Positions 48,801 to 61,100 of a stretch of DNA of 64,000 nt are shown here, piece after piece. This DNA comes from Rhea pennata (taxonomy: Eukaryota; Chordata; Aves; Rheiformes; Rheidae). A program made the position numbers and the translations under genes. The notes below the pieces were generated by a model. The model was not told the DNA's origin, did no database searches, and was given only the letters and a program-made list of their open reading frames with translations. The stretch lies in contig NC_084672.1 of NCBI RefSeq assembly GCF_028389875.1, positions 124,001 to 188,000 on the forward strand. The letters are read 5' to 3'. Positions within the stretch are counted from its first letter, which is position 1; each line of letters starts with the position of its first letter.

Positions 48801-51800
48801 AAGCTATCAGATAGGTCGTGTGTGGCATGTGCAGCTTTTTCTTTCTTTTTTCCAGTTTGCATCCTTGTCCCTGAAAGGTGCAAATGGACACAAGGGCAAA
48901 TCTTGCTCTGAGTCTGTATTTTGAATAATAGTGTCATGGGATTAGAATGCATCCATCAACAGGAGAGATTCAGTACAAGGCAGTCCCAAAGATGGCTGTG
49001 AAAGATAAATGATCAAGGTGGAGCCCTGAAGACAGCAAAGCAAAGATAATTTCAGCTGATGGTGCTGAGTGCCTGTTACATTTACACTGTAGGTAGTTTT
49101 GGAAGTCTATACCTAAGCCAATTGGTTAAGACTGCCGTAGAGACTGGTAGAGACTGCGTGTTGAGCTTGTTAATGTGTAAACCACTCGAATGACTTGCAT
49201 GACATTGCACAGAACAAAGGACCAGTTAAACTGGACTGTTTTCTCCCCCTTGGAGAAAGGGAGAGAAGAAAAACCTGTCTTTCAGCTTAGTTTTTTTTAA
49301 AAACAACTAAACAAAAACCCCCACGTTCAAGTTTAAGAAGTATGATAGATTTGAGGATGGGGTGGAGAAGGGAACCCAACCTAAACCTGAACCAACAACT
49401 AGTTAAGTGGGCAGAAAAGTTGAAAAGTTGTGGGTTCAATCTAACAGCACAGTGCTAATCCTGTGCTGTTTAGTGCTAAGCCTAGGAGAAAGCTGTTATT
49501 AGTGATAATTTACTTTTTAAATTTGTGATGCCTATTGTTGTTTAGTCTATTAGTGGCAAACAGCAAACTAATACCAAGGCATTATCATGTTAGGTGTCTA
49601 TACTGTCATGGTATTTGCAATACGAATCTTGTACCTACTTTGAGGCTTTAAGTTCACACTTCTCTTGTCAGACCTGAGATGCTGCTCCCTGGATGACCGT
49701 CTGCCCCACTGTGTTGGAAGTGGGCTGCACTTCTCCTAATGGTATTCCTTGTTATTCTTCCCAAATGCTTTTCTCCTTGCTGCATAGGCTCCATTTTAAA
49801 AAACCAGGAGGACACTTTTGCAGCAGAGCTACATCGACTCAAGCAACAACCACTCTTTAGTTTGGTGGACTTTGAATCTGTGGTTGACTGGATACGGAGC
49901 ACTGTTGCGGAGGTAAGGATCCAAAGAAGGATAAGGATATGGACTGAGAAGCTTTTGAGTTTTGTAAATGGCCAGGACAAGAGGCAGGCTCTTCAGAATC
50001 CATGTTTAAACAGGAGAGTGAAGGCCACAGATTGCATTCATGTTGTTGTGGGACTCAGAGCTTCATGTTACCTCAACTTCTAACATCATACAGACATTAA
50101 TGAATACTGTCATCCTCTATGGATGCTTTAGAAGAGTCTTGTTTATTACTTGAAGAAAATCAGACTGGCACTTGATGAAAGAGGTAAGGAAAGGTTACAG
50201 AAGTGAACAAAGGTAGAGTGGAGTTAATTTGGATATTTTTTTCTCAAGGGTCTTCATTGCTGCTATAGTTCAAGAATGTTCTAACTAATGGCATGGACTG
50301 CCTGCACACAGGAGTTACTGTGTGCCTCCTATGCTGTATATAGCATTTTCTGTAGATTCTCTGTAAACATGTTGACAGCTACATAATACAGCTACTGTTC
50401 TGACTGAATGAGCTTAATGAAGCTTGAGGAGAGGTTTATTTTGTTTTTTGTTTCCTCTCCAGCATCTTTGGAAGTTGATGGTGGAAGAATCTGACTTACT
50501 AGGACAACTGAAGGTAATGCAACTGCTAGCTTGTTTTCTCTAAAGAAGATTAAAGAGATTTTCTTTTTTATTTTTTTGGTAATGTCTCTTTCCTGTTAAA
50601 TGCTTCATTGTCTTAGGATCTGTATTTTCTTCTTTTAGGTAAAACTATTTTCATTTTTCCAGATCTCAAGAAAGAACACAAAGTGTTAGAATTTGTCAGA
50701 CACAGAGGGGTGTGTGTGTGTGTGTAGCTTGGTGGTTGTATTCTGAAGCAAGGCATCACAGATGTTCTGGGTGCAGGATGAAATTATGAGCTTTCCAGAT
50801 ATGTTTTGAAGTAGCACAAGTTGTCTAAGCAGTAATAAAAATGGATGTTGTAAACTAGGATGCATAAGATTTCTGCTCAGTTTTTGACATGCTTATATCC
50901 AAAAACTTACTTCCACAGATTATTAAAGATTTTTACCTTTTGGGAAGAGGTGAGCTGTTTCAAGCCTTCATTGACACTGCACAGCACATGTTAAAAACAC
51001 CACCTACAGCTGTAACTGAACATGGTGAGTGTTCCTCAGTCACTCATGAAATTGTCCTTACTCTGCTATGGCAGGAAGATGGTTAACGATGTTCAGTACA
51101 GAAGAGCTCTAGCTTATGTATCTTCATTAATCTTGAAAGAGCAGCACATATGGATTAGAATCACTCACAGCATGGGTGAAAACATCTTCCAGAAACTTGC
51201 AGATGACAGGTTTTTCTCCATATTCAAGACAGGGATTAAATAAAAATGGTGGAAATGGTGTGCCAATTTTGTCTTGAATTGTCCAGCATAAATAAGTAGT
51301 GGGTGCCAAATTGTCATTAATGTAGCATCTTCAGTAATCTGACATCTGTGCTCTCTCCTTGTCAGATGTCAATGTTGCATTTCAGCAGTCTGCTCATAAG
51401 GTACTGTTAGATGATGACAATCTTCTCCCTCTGCTCCACCTGACCATTGAGTACCATGGAAAGGACCACAAAGGTATTTACTTACATTTTTTTGTATACA
51501 TACTTGTATTTATATATATATATATATATATATATAGCGAGGTAAGAAGGGGAGAGATTTTGGCCTTATTTTAAAATCCTATTACTTCTCCTTTTCTAGA
51601 GTGAAGAAATACTAACTTGGCTCCCTTCCTAGCCCTGTGCCTCATTTGGCTGTTCTCATTCTATTTCCTCTTTTCTTTCTTACCATGTGACTGAGAGGAT
51701 GACTGAATTCAGCACCCTAATTTTTTTTCAGATACTTCTCAGATTCGTGAAGGGCCCTCCCGAGAGTTATCTCCTCGTGAAGCTCCTGCATCTGGATGGG

Positions 51801-54800
51801 CAGCTCTGGGCCTGTCTTACAAAGTTCAATGGCCACTGCACATTCTCTTTACTCCTGCTGTTTTGGAAAAGTAAGTACAAGGTAGGGTCATTGTCTGTCT
51901 GCCTGTATGCTCCTAGATCTCAGACACTCACTGATTTTTATTTTGTTACTTTTTAATCTTTTTTCCCCTCCTTTGAAGAGGAAGGGTAGAGCTATAATAA
52001 TTTAGCTGACTCCCTGAACCATAAAATTATTCTTTCTCCTTATTCATATTGAGGGCACTTGTTGCTAATGACAGTGTAAGGCCTGTAAGAGGCTGACAGA
52101 TCTCCCCTGTTTTATCAACAGTACTTAGACAAAACACTGTAAGCTCCTCCCTCCTTACAGTGAAATGACTTAATATTTTTCAGGTCAACTCCCAGTAAAA
52201 GCAGAAACCAGTTACTCAGATGGGCTTTCAACTGACCTACCCTGTCTGTTGGCAAACAGCCACCTCCTGTTTCTCCCCCTCACCCAGTCTTACATTGTTA
52301 CTAGGTTCTGGGGTACCTGTACCCAAGGAACATTTGCATCCTATTATTTTTTGACTGTAGGTACAATGTCGTGTTTAAGTACCTCCTGAGCGTACGGCGG
52401 GTTCAAGCTGAGCTACAACACTGCTGGGCTCTCCAGATGCAGCGGAAGCACCTGAAATCTAACAGAACTGATGCTATCAAGTGGCGTCTGAGGGATCACA
52501 TGGCTTTCCTTGTGGACAATCTTCAGTATTACCTGCAGGTCAGGATTATAGAGAAAGGTAAACTGCATCAATTAATCAGGCTGGTAGAAATTCATGGCAG
52601 GAGCGCTAAATTCGTGTCTCTCAAGATCCAGATTCTTTATACCTTAGGGAAATTAGCCTAGAGAACTTGGAACAAGTGTCTAGAACTTTCCGAGTTCCTA
52701 GACTCAGCACTACAGTTTATAATGCTTTTGGACATGTGAAGCAGCAGTTTTGAGTGCTGTTGGAAATGAAGAAGTTCTGTCTCTCTAGTATTACTAAGCC
52801 TTCATGAGAAGCCACAGTCATCCCTGAAGTAACATCATTAGGATACCATTCTGTCTTCCTCCCTTGCCCCTTCAAGTGAGCTCCAATTTGAGTCTAGTAA
52901 GAAGTTACTTTCTAGAAACTGCAAGAAGCCATAATCTGACCATTTTAAGTTAAAAAAAAAATCAAATGTAAACATGAGTTACTAGTAGCATAATTTTGTG
53001 AGAATTAGAGATCAATCTGGTAATAGCCATAGCAGCTGAACTGAGAGGGCCTGGTTTGCTGGCTTTCTAGGTTCTCTTAGAGTAATCTGGCTGGAGCTTT
53101 TGCACTGCAGCTTTGCCTGAGACTCCAGACAGCATCTCCCAGTGTAAAATTCAGAGGTGGCTACAGTCACTTTGTTTACATCTTAGCTCTATACTTTATT
53201 TTTAGTTATTCTTAAAGGCAGTGAACCACTTGCCTTTCTACTTAGGCATCAACAACTGTTTCTTTTCCCTATATTACATAGTGCTGTTATATATAGTTAC
53301 CCATTCAGGAGGCAGAAAGAAAGTGATGCTCAGCTTCTAAGGTAGGAGTAGCAATAGGGAAGGTAACTTTCCTACATGAAACTTCTAGCTATTTCTGTCC
53401 CTCACGAAGAAAATACTAGTAAGATTTGTTTACATACTCCTCAGGTGGATGTACTGGAATCTCAGTTCTCACAGCTTCTGCAGCAGATAAACTCCACCCG
53501 AGATTTTGAAAGTATACGTTTGGCTCATGATCATTTCTTAAGCAATCTGTTGGCTCAGTCTTTCATCCTCCTAAAACCTGTAAGTATGTCTTGTTTTCAT
53601 GCTTCCACAAATTTTCCAACTGCCCTGAGATTATACAGAGCTTTGGAACAGCTATGATAATCACTGATCTATTTCAGAAGAAATTGTTTATCTCCAGCAC
53701 AGCATAGGCTACAATTCCAGGAATAAAATAGGAGTATAAAGTAGAGCAGATCAGTTAAGTTATCAGTAAGGGGGATGCATGCTGCATTTCTGGCAATTTT
53801 TAAATGAGGTTTGCTCTAGTCATTATCTGTGGTGTTAGTTAGAAAATTTGTTACTGTGTTTTTCTCCCAGTCAATTTATTAAGAAGTACGAACTAGCATA
53901 GAGTTAGGAACGCTGTTCTCAGGGACACATTCAGAAATGCATTAGTTTAGTAAAAATTCCTTCAATTATAATTTGAGGATAAGCGTAGTTGAGGTACTTC
54001 AGAGTTGCTTTAGTATTGTTGTTTTTGTCAAAAGTATGTTAAATGATTGCTGTTAGCTTTATCAAACACGTAGCCTCAAAAAACACTTAGCAAGAAGGTT
54101 GGTATCAATGAAACAGTGATATCATGGGTCCTGTCTGTTCCATTATTTTGCTCAGTCTATGAGGCTGCAGCATAAAGGCAGTAAAATACTAACTTTACAG
54201 TCTGGAACCTTCCAAGCATTCCAGTATTTGTGTCTGTGACATATCTGGGCAGCTCTGTTAACGTTCTTGAGTGCAAATTACCTTGATCAATTGATCCTCC
54301 CAAAATCCCAAGTTTTGTGAACAGAACAACTGAAACCTTGAACCTTATCTCTGCAGCTGTGGCCTGCTGGTTGGATAGGAAAGCCAGTTCTCACCTTCTG
54401 TGCCTATGTTGACAGCTGGTCAGCTGATGCTAGTCAGTGTTTCAGATGAGCGTTTTCTGCTTTTCTGTGCGAGGGAGGCATACTGCAGGATCTGTCCTGC
54501 TTAGCCTTTGATCCTTTTTTTAGTGAAACTTGCGGAATGTTCATTTCCTTAAAGCTTCTACTCCCCTTCAAAATAATGTCCTTGGAATTTTGGGGTGGGG
54601 GGATGCAGAATGCAGCATAATCTTTTAAGTCCTATCTTAGAAAACCCTACCAAAAATGCTACAGATACTTTAACATCTTCCTTACTAATTGTTGGAAAAC
54701 ATGATGTCAGCAATACCTTGATATATGAATGCTACAACTTCTCTGATTCTAGAAAGTCTTTCTCTGTGGTTGATTGCTCTATTTGTTAACTACAATCTTT

Positions 54801-55805
54801 TTTTAATTTAATGCAGGTTTTCCACTGCTTGAATGAAATTCTGGATCTTTGTCATAGCTTTTGTTCTCTGGTCAGTCAAAATCTGGGTCCACTAGATGAG
54901 CGGGGAGCTGCACAACTCAGTATTTTGGTCAAGGTGAATCTTTGTTTAAACAGACCTTTTCATCTCCCATGCAAATAACTGCTGTAGCAGTCATATTGGT
55001 TTTTAACAGCTGTAGAGCAGGAATGAGATTAAACTGAGATGAGACCTTCTATATGAGCGCTTGCAATGATTTTAATTATTCTGCAGCTACACAGAGGGCA
55101 GGAAGAATGTGGTGAGATGCAGAAACTACTTCACTGGTATAAGAAAGGTTGTAGAAGTAGACATCAGTTTGTGCTTCTAACTATACTTTCACATACCTAA
55201 CATCAACTAATTATTGTGGCTGACAGCTTACCTTATCATGAGTCATAAGCATCGCTTCTCTTGCAGTGATTCTCTTCTTCAGGTTGTTAAAGGATTGTTT
55301 AGGCAGGAACTGATGAAAGTGTTTTACTGAGAGAGCCTAAAGCTGACTTCCTCTACTTTGTAGGGATTCAGTCGACAGTCATCACTTCTCTTCAAGATTC
55401 TCTCTAGTGTTCGCAACCATCAGATAAACTCTGACTTAGCTCAGCTGCTGCTACGTTTGGATTATAACAAATACTACACTCAGGCTGGAGGAACCTTGGG
55501 CAGGTAGGAGTATCTTCAGGGTTGCTTGTAGCAGTATCCCGAGGTACTTGAAACAGGGAATTATCAAAATGATCTGAAGTGACTTTAGTAATTGTGTAAG
55601 CCAAAATTGTTTATTAGAAGCAGAATGCTAATACTATGACAGAAGAGTAACAAAACCAGCATGATTATTTTTGGTTTTCGTATACTCTCTCCTCTCGAAG
55701 ATTGCTGCTAGTTAATGTTGGTTGAAAAAGTTGATGTGTGTTGGTAGAAGTTCCTCTTAACATGTAGTTAATAGTGTATTCTTCTCTTGCAGTTTTGGAG
55801 TTTGA
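42453..55805 (+). CDS. TUBGCP4: TUBGCP4, complete: gamma-tubulin complex component 4 (18 coding exons, 666 aa)
   Basis: GCP4 is a core subunit of the gamma-tubulin ring complex, which nucleates microtubules at centrosomes. Exons: 42453-42530, 42601-42729, 43655-43777, 44260-44313, 44796-44852, 45446-45525, 46222-46423, 48356-48521, 49788-49912, 50463-50513, 50919-51024, 51366-51473, 51732-51870, 52361-52538, 53445-53579, 54817-54933, 55364-55503, 55793-55805. They total 2001 nt including TGA, with all phases agreeing. The protein opens [19 protein letters not shown] and ends GGTLGSFGV. It has the GRIP1 half (about 1-350, lateral contacts, with the acidic insert [10 protein letters not shown]) and the GRIP2 half (about 350-666, gamma-tubulin binding, e.g. 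[19 protein letters not shown]). Length is essentially that of human GCP4 (about 667). No frameshift or premature stop is present. Intron 1 is only 70 nt. Confidence 0.98.
43268..43595 (-). mobile_element. CR1 3' fragment in TUBGCP4 intron 2
   Basis: This is about 330 bp, antisense to TUBGCP4, with the ORF2 C-terminal coding part still open ([15 protein letters not shown] to LAATLSNML) and an avian CR1 3' end. It is very similar to the 19.0 kb copy. Confidence 0.94.
50710..50725 (+). repeat. (GT)8 microsatellite in TUBGCP4 intron 10
   Basis: This is a short perfect GT run. Confidence 0.9.
51511..51536 (+). repeat. (TA)13 microsatellite in TUBGCP4 intron 12
   Basis: This perfect TA run lies inside the 258-bp intron between exons 12 and 13. 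Confidence 0.95.
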
Positions 55806-56157
55806 GCACTAAAGCCTTTTCTTCAGGTTATGGCTGACAGCACTGCAAATAGCAAAGACTGGTGCTTTGAGAGAATTTGCACTCATGTGAGTTCTTTGTA
55901 GCTGGCTCTGCCTGATGAACCACTGTTTCAGAAAGAAGGGACAGCAAGTGCATCTTATGTGAGACCGCTTAAGTAATTTGTGGAAAGCTACTCCATTTAC
56001 TCTGAACAATTGTGAACATGCTTTCTGCAGCACTGTATATACTTCTAAGCACTTCTTGGAAGGAGGTCTATGCCTCTTCTGAAAGTGAAAAAAATACAAG
56101 GATTACGATGTCTTGGCTCTTCACCTGGACTATAACCCTTTACAAGCTGGAGTATGG

Positions 56158-56163
56158 AATAAA
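56158..56163 (+). terminator. TUBGCP4: Candidate poly(A) signal of TUBGCP4
   Basis: This is the first AATAAA after the TGA (353 nt downstream). Further AATAAA hexamers at 56473-56478 and 56624-56629 could support longer 3' ends. The cleavage site is not determined. Confidence 0.55.
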
Positions 56164-57996
56164 TGGTCCATTATTTTTGACTATGGCTCAAGTTCTGGCA
56201 GTGTCTGAAACTTCTACTTAACTGATTTACAGTTAACTATGTCTGCTACTCAGTTGTTTCATGTACCTATAGGTGTATTTGAGTTTTTAATAGCAACATG
56301 ATGTATGTGGGCGGGGGGGGGAAGACAGGATAAATTGTCATAAAGTCATAAAATGCACTAGTTGTCCACATGAGGATAGGTAAGGAATCCACTAAATGTC
56401 ACATACTTTTTGTATATTAACTTAATACATCTTATTTCCTCAATAAGGCAGAGCTCTTTCTGTCTTAAAGTAAATAAATTCAAAGCGTGAAGTCTGTTAT
56501 GTGGGAGAAAAACATGCTAGAACTAAAGTAAGGCAAAACTCAGCTATGGTGTCTACTGTAGCTATACCCTGTTTTCATTCAAGACTATTTATAATGACAC
56601 TAGCGACTATCATACCGAATCAAAATAAATACATAGTGCAGACACAATATGTAAAATACTGTCAATGTCTGCACTAAAGAGCAAGAGGTGCTAGAGTGGC
56701 ACAGTGTAGGATTTCAGTGGAAAGCAATAGCTGGAAGAAACTTTTTGCAGGTAAGAAAAACAGATTTACTAGCTTTAGCATAATAGAGAGACTATCTTGA
56801 CTAAAATCTGCTTGGGCCAGTGGCACAAAAGAACAATCCAGGCAGGTAATATGTTTTCTGATTTTGAACACGAAGGGACACAGAAACAGGTTTTCCTCTC
56901 AAGGAGTTGGTATTTTCACAATAGCTTCAGAAAAGCCAGGTGCCCTTGAGGGAAAATCAACTATGCTCATTAGAAAGAAGCAGTAACAGAAAGTCAAATA
57001 AAAGGTCTGTCAGCTTCCCTACGCTATAATCGTTCATGATAGGACTGTACACTCATAGGCTTTTGTATAAAGTTTAAAATCCTAAGGCCATGAAAAAATC
57101 TTAAAATTGGAGAAAGGATGTTGAAGTTAAGAGGCAGAAAAAAAAATCACACTGGATTTACAGGCCTGCTTACTGAAAAAGTCAGTCACTCAAATGATGA
57201 CAGATCTGGGAAGTGATTGGAGGAGCCTAGATCAAGAAAATCTAGCCTTTTGAAATAGAGGAATAAAGGTTGTGTTCAAGGCTGGATAGAGGCCTGAGTA
57301 CACCTCTAGCAACAGTACCCGTAGGATGAAGAGTTCTCAGACTGAGCTCTTGCCTTACAACAATTGACTGATGTTTATCTTAAATGCTTGACTCTGAATG
57401 CAGCAGCTCAAAATCAGACAGTTTACCCCATTACCTACACCCATTGTAACAAATACACATGGCACTTACGCTTAAATACTTTTTGACCTCAGTCTCCCAT
57501 CAGTTTAGTTGTTCTGGGTCACTGTGTTTATATCTCCACTTAGTGCCAGTCTGCACTCAGACAGGTTAATACCTATAAAGCCAGGATAGGAAAAAAGAAA
57601 GGTAGCCAGATGAAATAGCACTTTGTCCTAGAAATTCCTACCAGTCACTTCAGTAAAATCTTGCTGAAATTACTGGAAAATAACAAAACATAAGCTGGAG
57701 GAGTTACTAAACATACCACTCTTTCAACCAAGAAAGAGAAGTGCTGCTGTTGCCCCACACTTGGTCATAGGTACACACTTCTGCACAAACAGCCTGTCAG
57801 ATAAGACCATCTTTCCTTCCATTCATAATTGCTTTTGTGTTGCTGTCTACCTTTGTAGAAAATAGTAGAATATTTGTGTTATTCAGCCCAGAAGAATGTA
57901 AAGTGCTTCTTTCCCCCTGCCTCCTCCTCTGGGCAAGACCCTGGGACAAGTTCAGATAAGTCAGGAGGCCCAGCAGCTACCACAAGAGATTCAACA

Positions 57997-58002
57997 TTTA
58001 TT
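57997..58002 (-). terminator. TP53BP1: Candidate poly(A) signal of TP53BP1
   Basis: AATAAA on the minus strand lies 128 nt after the TP53BP1 TAA. If it is used, the 3' UTR is only about 150 nt. Confidence 0.6.
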
Positions 58003-58129
58003 TCATCATAAAAGTCCAGCAAATAAAACTATATACAGTAATCCATGCACATCGTTCAATTACACAAACATTTAAAACCTGATTAAAACACAGTCTGCAC
58101 AACAGAGGGTGGGCAGGGCAAAGGGCAGT

Positions 58130-61100
58130 TTAGTGGGGGACATAGTCATGTTTATATTTTGGATGCTTGTAGCCTACTCTCTCCCCAGCAATAAGGCTCT
58201 GGATCACCCACTCTTGCGACACAACTGGCAGCCGTAATGCTTCTGCACACTTCAGGAGACCAGCTGGGCAGGAAAAATCAGTCACCACCACATCATAAAC
58301 ACCCAGAGCAATATCTGCACAGGAGGAAACACAAGCATCTGTCAGGTGAGAAAAAGAAAAGGACCTTCCCAGCTGCAGATGATCAGTTACTTCACTTCTC
58401 TGAATCTCTAGTCATCTCCTCTCATTCCAGTGAATTCTCTTTGTCCAGACATGCTCTACAGCAAAACTGCACCTTGTAATTAAAGGACTCCCTCTAGTCC
58501 AGATAGAAATTGCCCAACAGAAATCCAGTAGCCAACGTTACAGGCAGTAGATAATGAGCCTGACCTCAGGCTATGAGTACCAGGAACTACATAACATATG
58601 GAGAGGGAGAGAGCGTTGAATGTGCACACAGGCAAGAGAAATTCTAGGGCCTACAGAAAGTCTGGAAGCAATTCATGACTAAGTTTCCCCCTTTTAACAT
58701 AGACTGGAGGCTGACTGCTCATGTCCTGAATTACTGCAGCATACGTTTATCTGGAAGAAGAAGCATCTCCTAGATGACATTCAAGCAGAGAACTAGTATA
58801 TGCCCTTTGTTCCACACTTTGTCTTCCTTTATTCTTAAAGACATCCTCACAAGCCATTCTAAATGGTTTCAGAATTATACTAGAGACCACAGCGATACAG
58901 GATTCCCAGCTACTATGCATGAGACTGGGAGAGGGGGGAGACTGGCCAATGAGTACCTTTGTTGTGAGCATTTGAGTAATGCTGTTTAACAGATGCTGCT
59001 CCCCCTGTCATGAGGATTTCAGACCACAGGTCAAGGAAGTTCTGCTGCTGGTCTGACACCAGGAGAACCTTCAAGTTATGGAATGGGTTTTCTCGGGGGT
59101 GCCTGGAAAAAGACGAAAAAGAGAGACCACTAGGAACTTGGATAATCTGGAACTTCATTTAGGGACCATTATCTCATCGGTTGATTGGCTCCCATATGGT
59201 TTCTTGAATATTTTGCAGACGATGACTTGTCTTCCTACCAAGCCCCTGAAATATCTGGAACAACTATCCTCTGTTTATAGATAGGAAAACACAGCTAGAC
59301 CCAAAATACATATGGAGGGGATGCAGGGACCAAAAATTCAGTTAGGCTAAGCTCCTCTCCAAATCCTGAGTGACCTTTTCTATATGTATCCAGAATGCCT
59401 TAGCTTTGACAGGGCTGAGCAGGCAGGCATCAGTCTCTGCACAAAACCCCACGGGGATTTACAAACTTTGCAAACTTCCCTTACCTTGCCTCCTGAGCTT
59501 GCCTGCTTGATCATAGAATCATAGAACTGATGTGACAAATGTTCTCCCAGAGCAAACCTGCTGGATTAGATTCCATGGAAAATGCAGAAACTGGTTTCAA
59601 AATATGCAAGAGGAGAAGGAAGTGACATCTCCTCTGTTCCAAATCAGAGCAATTAGAAGAGTCAGGCAAGGATGTGGCAAGTCTTGCCTGAATTAAGTCT
59701 TTCTCATGAGGAGATTGAAATCCCCCTCTCATATGCCCTAGGAGATTGCCTTATTTGTATATGGCACCCAATTCTACCTTTGCATTAGCTGTCACTATAA
59801 TACCAAGAAAGAGGTGGCAGTGCTGTTCCCATATGGAAAAGAAAATACGGGGAGCAGTACGAGAGACACCTTCAGTCCTTGCAAGTATTCAAGAGACTTC
59901 CAAGCTAACAGCTCTCTCTCCTTACTTAAATCCTCAGCCTGTGCACTCAGATCATGGTCATCTGGCACTTACCATTCTAGCAACTTTTGCTCCTGGAGGC
60001 TATAACCAGCTGGCAAAAGGTAATTCCGATAGTTCTGAAGCTGGTTAGCATGACAGCTGTCATGGACCCAGATATGAGACACACAAGGGATCCCTCTGGC
60101 AAGGCACAGTAAATACTTCCGAGTTCGACAATGCTGGTCCGCAATTAAAAGACACTGATATGCTGCATTACACTAGAGGAGAGAGAAAAGACATGTAAAC
60201 AGGAGACAGTGCTTGCACTTAAAGTATTCTGCCAGTAAACCCTTTAAAGAAGAAAATTATCAAAATTAGTTTTACAGTCATATTACGTGAAAAAAAATGA
60301 ATTAGATTAACAGATCCTGAAATCAGAAGCAACTGTAATGACCACCTATTCTAAGCCATGCAGTACACAGGCAAAAAACTCTGCCTAGTAATTTTTGTTT
60401 CAGGTCTATCTCTTCCAGGTGAAAGAGAGGAGGAGATTCGTCTTTTACGCTGGGACTAATCACTAGAGAATCTTTTATATCCTCAGGCAAGTTGCCCTGA
60501 GGGTAATTTATTCTGTTAAAAATTTGAATCTTACCTTCCGATTTGGAGACAAAAGCGAAAAAAAAACCCAAAACACGCCCCCCCCCCCCCAAAAAAAAAA
60601 AAAACCCACAAAACTTAAATCTGTCATCTGCATTGCAGTCTGTAGGATGTTGTTCTGGTTCTGCCTGCTGTTATATACCTTCTTTATATAGCTAGAGTAA
60701 AAGAAAGCCATCATCTTTACTTGTAAATTTGAAGCCATCAATCATTACTTGTAAATTCTTGCATCATATGGAGTTTCTGTACATCTGTGCCTATATTCTT
60801 CACATCTCCATGCATCATATTCTATCTAATCTGTTACCTTGTATTTCAAATGAGCATAGAGAATCAAACTATCTAGATTTGTCCATAACAATGAGAACAT
60901 ACTTTAGTATTTTCCTGTTCTATATTACTTCCAAATGTTATTGACTACCTTAAATTCCTTATGGTATTTTCTCTAGGTTTTGACTATTTTTTTTTTTTTT
61001 AAAAAAAAAAGTCCACACAGAGCCATGAATGAATGTTTGTATATTTGCAGATAGAACTTTTCACCTACCAGATTTATTTGGACCCAATAATTTCATTTAG

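Larger units (their letters stand above)
55806..58129. other. Convergent 3' interval between TUBGCP4 and TP53BP1
   Basis: This 2.3 kb interval holds the two 3' UTRs and about 1.8 kb between the nearest candidate poly(A) signals. No repeat element or further gene was recognised. Confidence 0.75.

Noticed and set aside
60982-61013. T14/A10 stretch flanked by GACT/AGTC as a hairpin element
   Set aside because: A T-run next to an A-run pairs trivially and the flanking match is only four bases.
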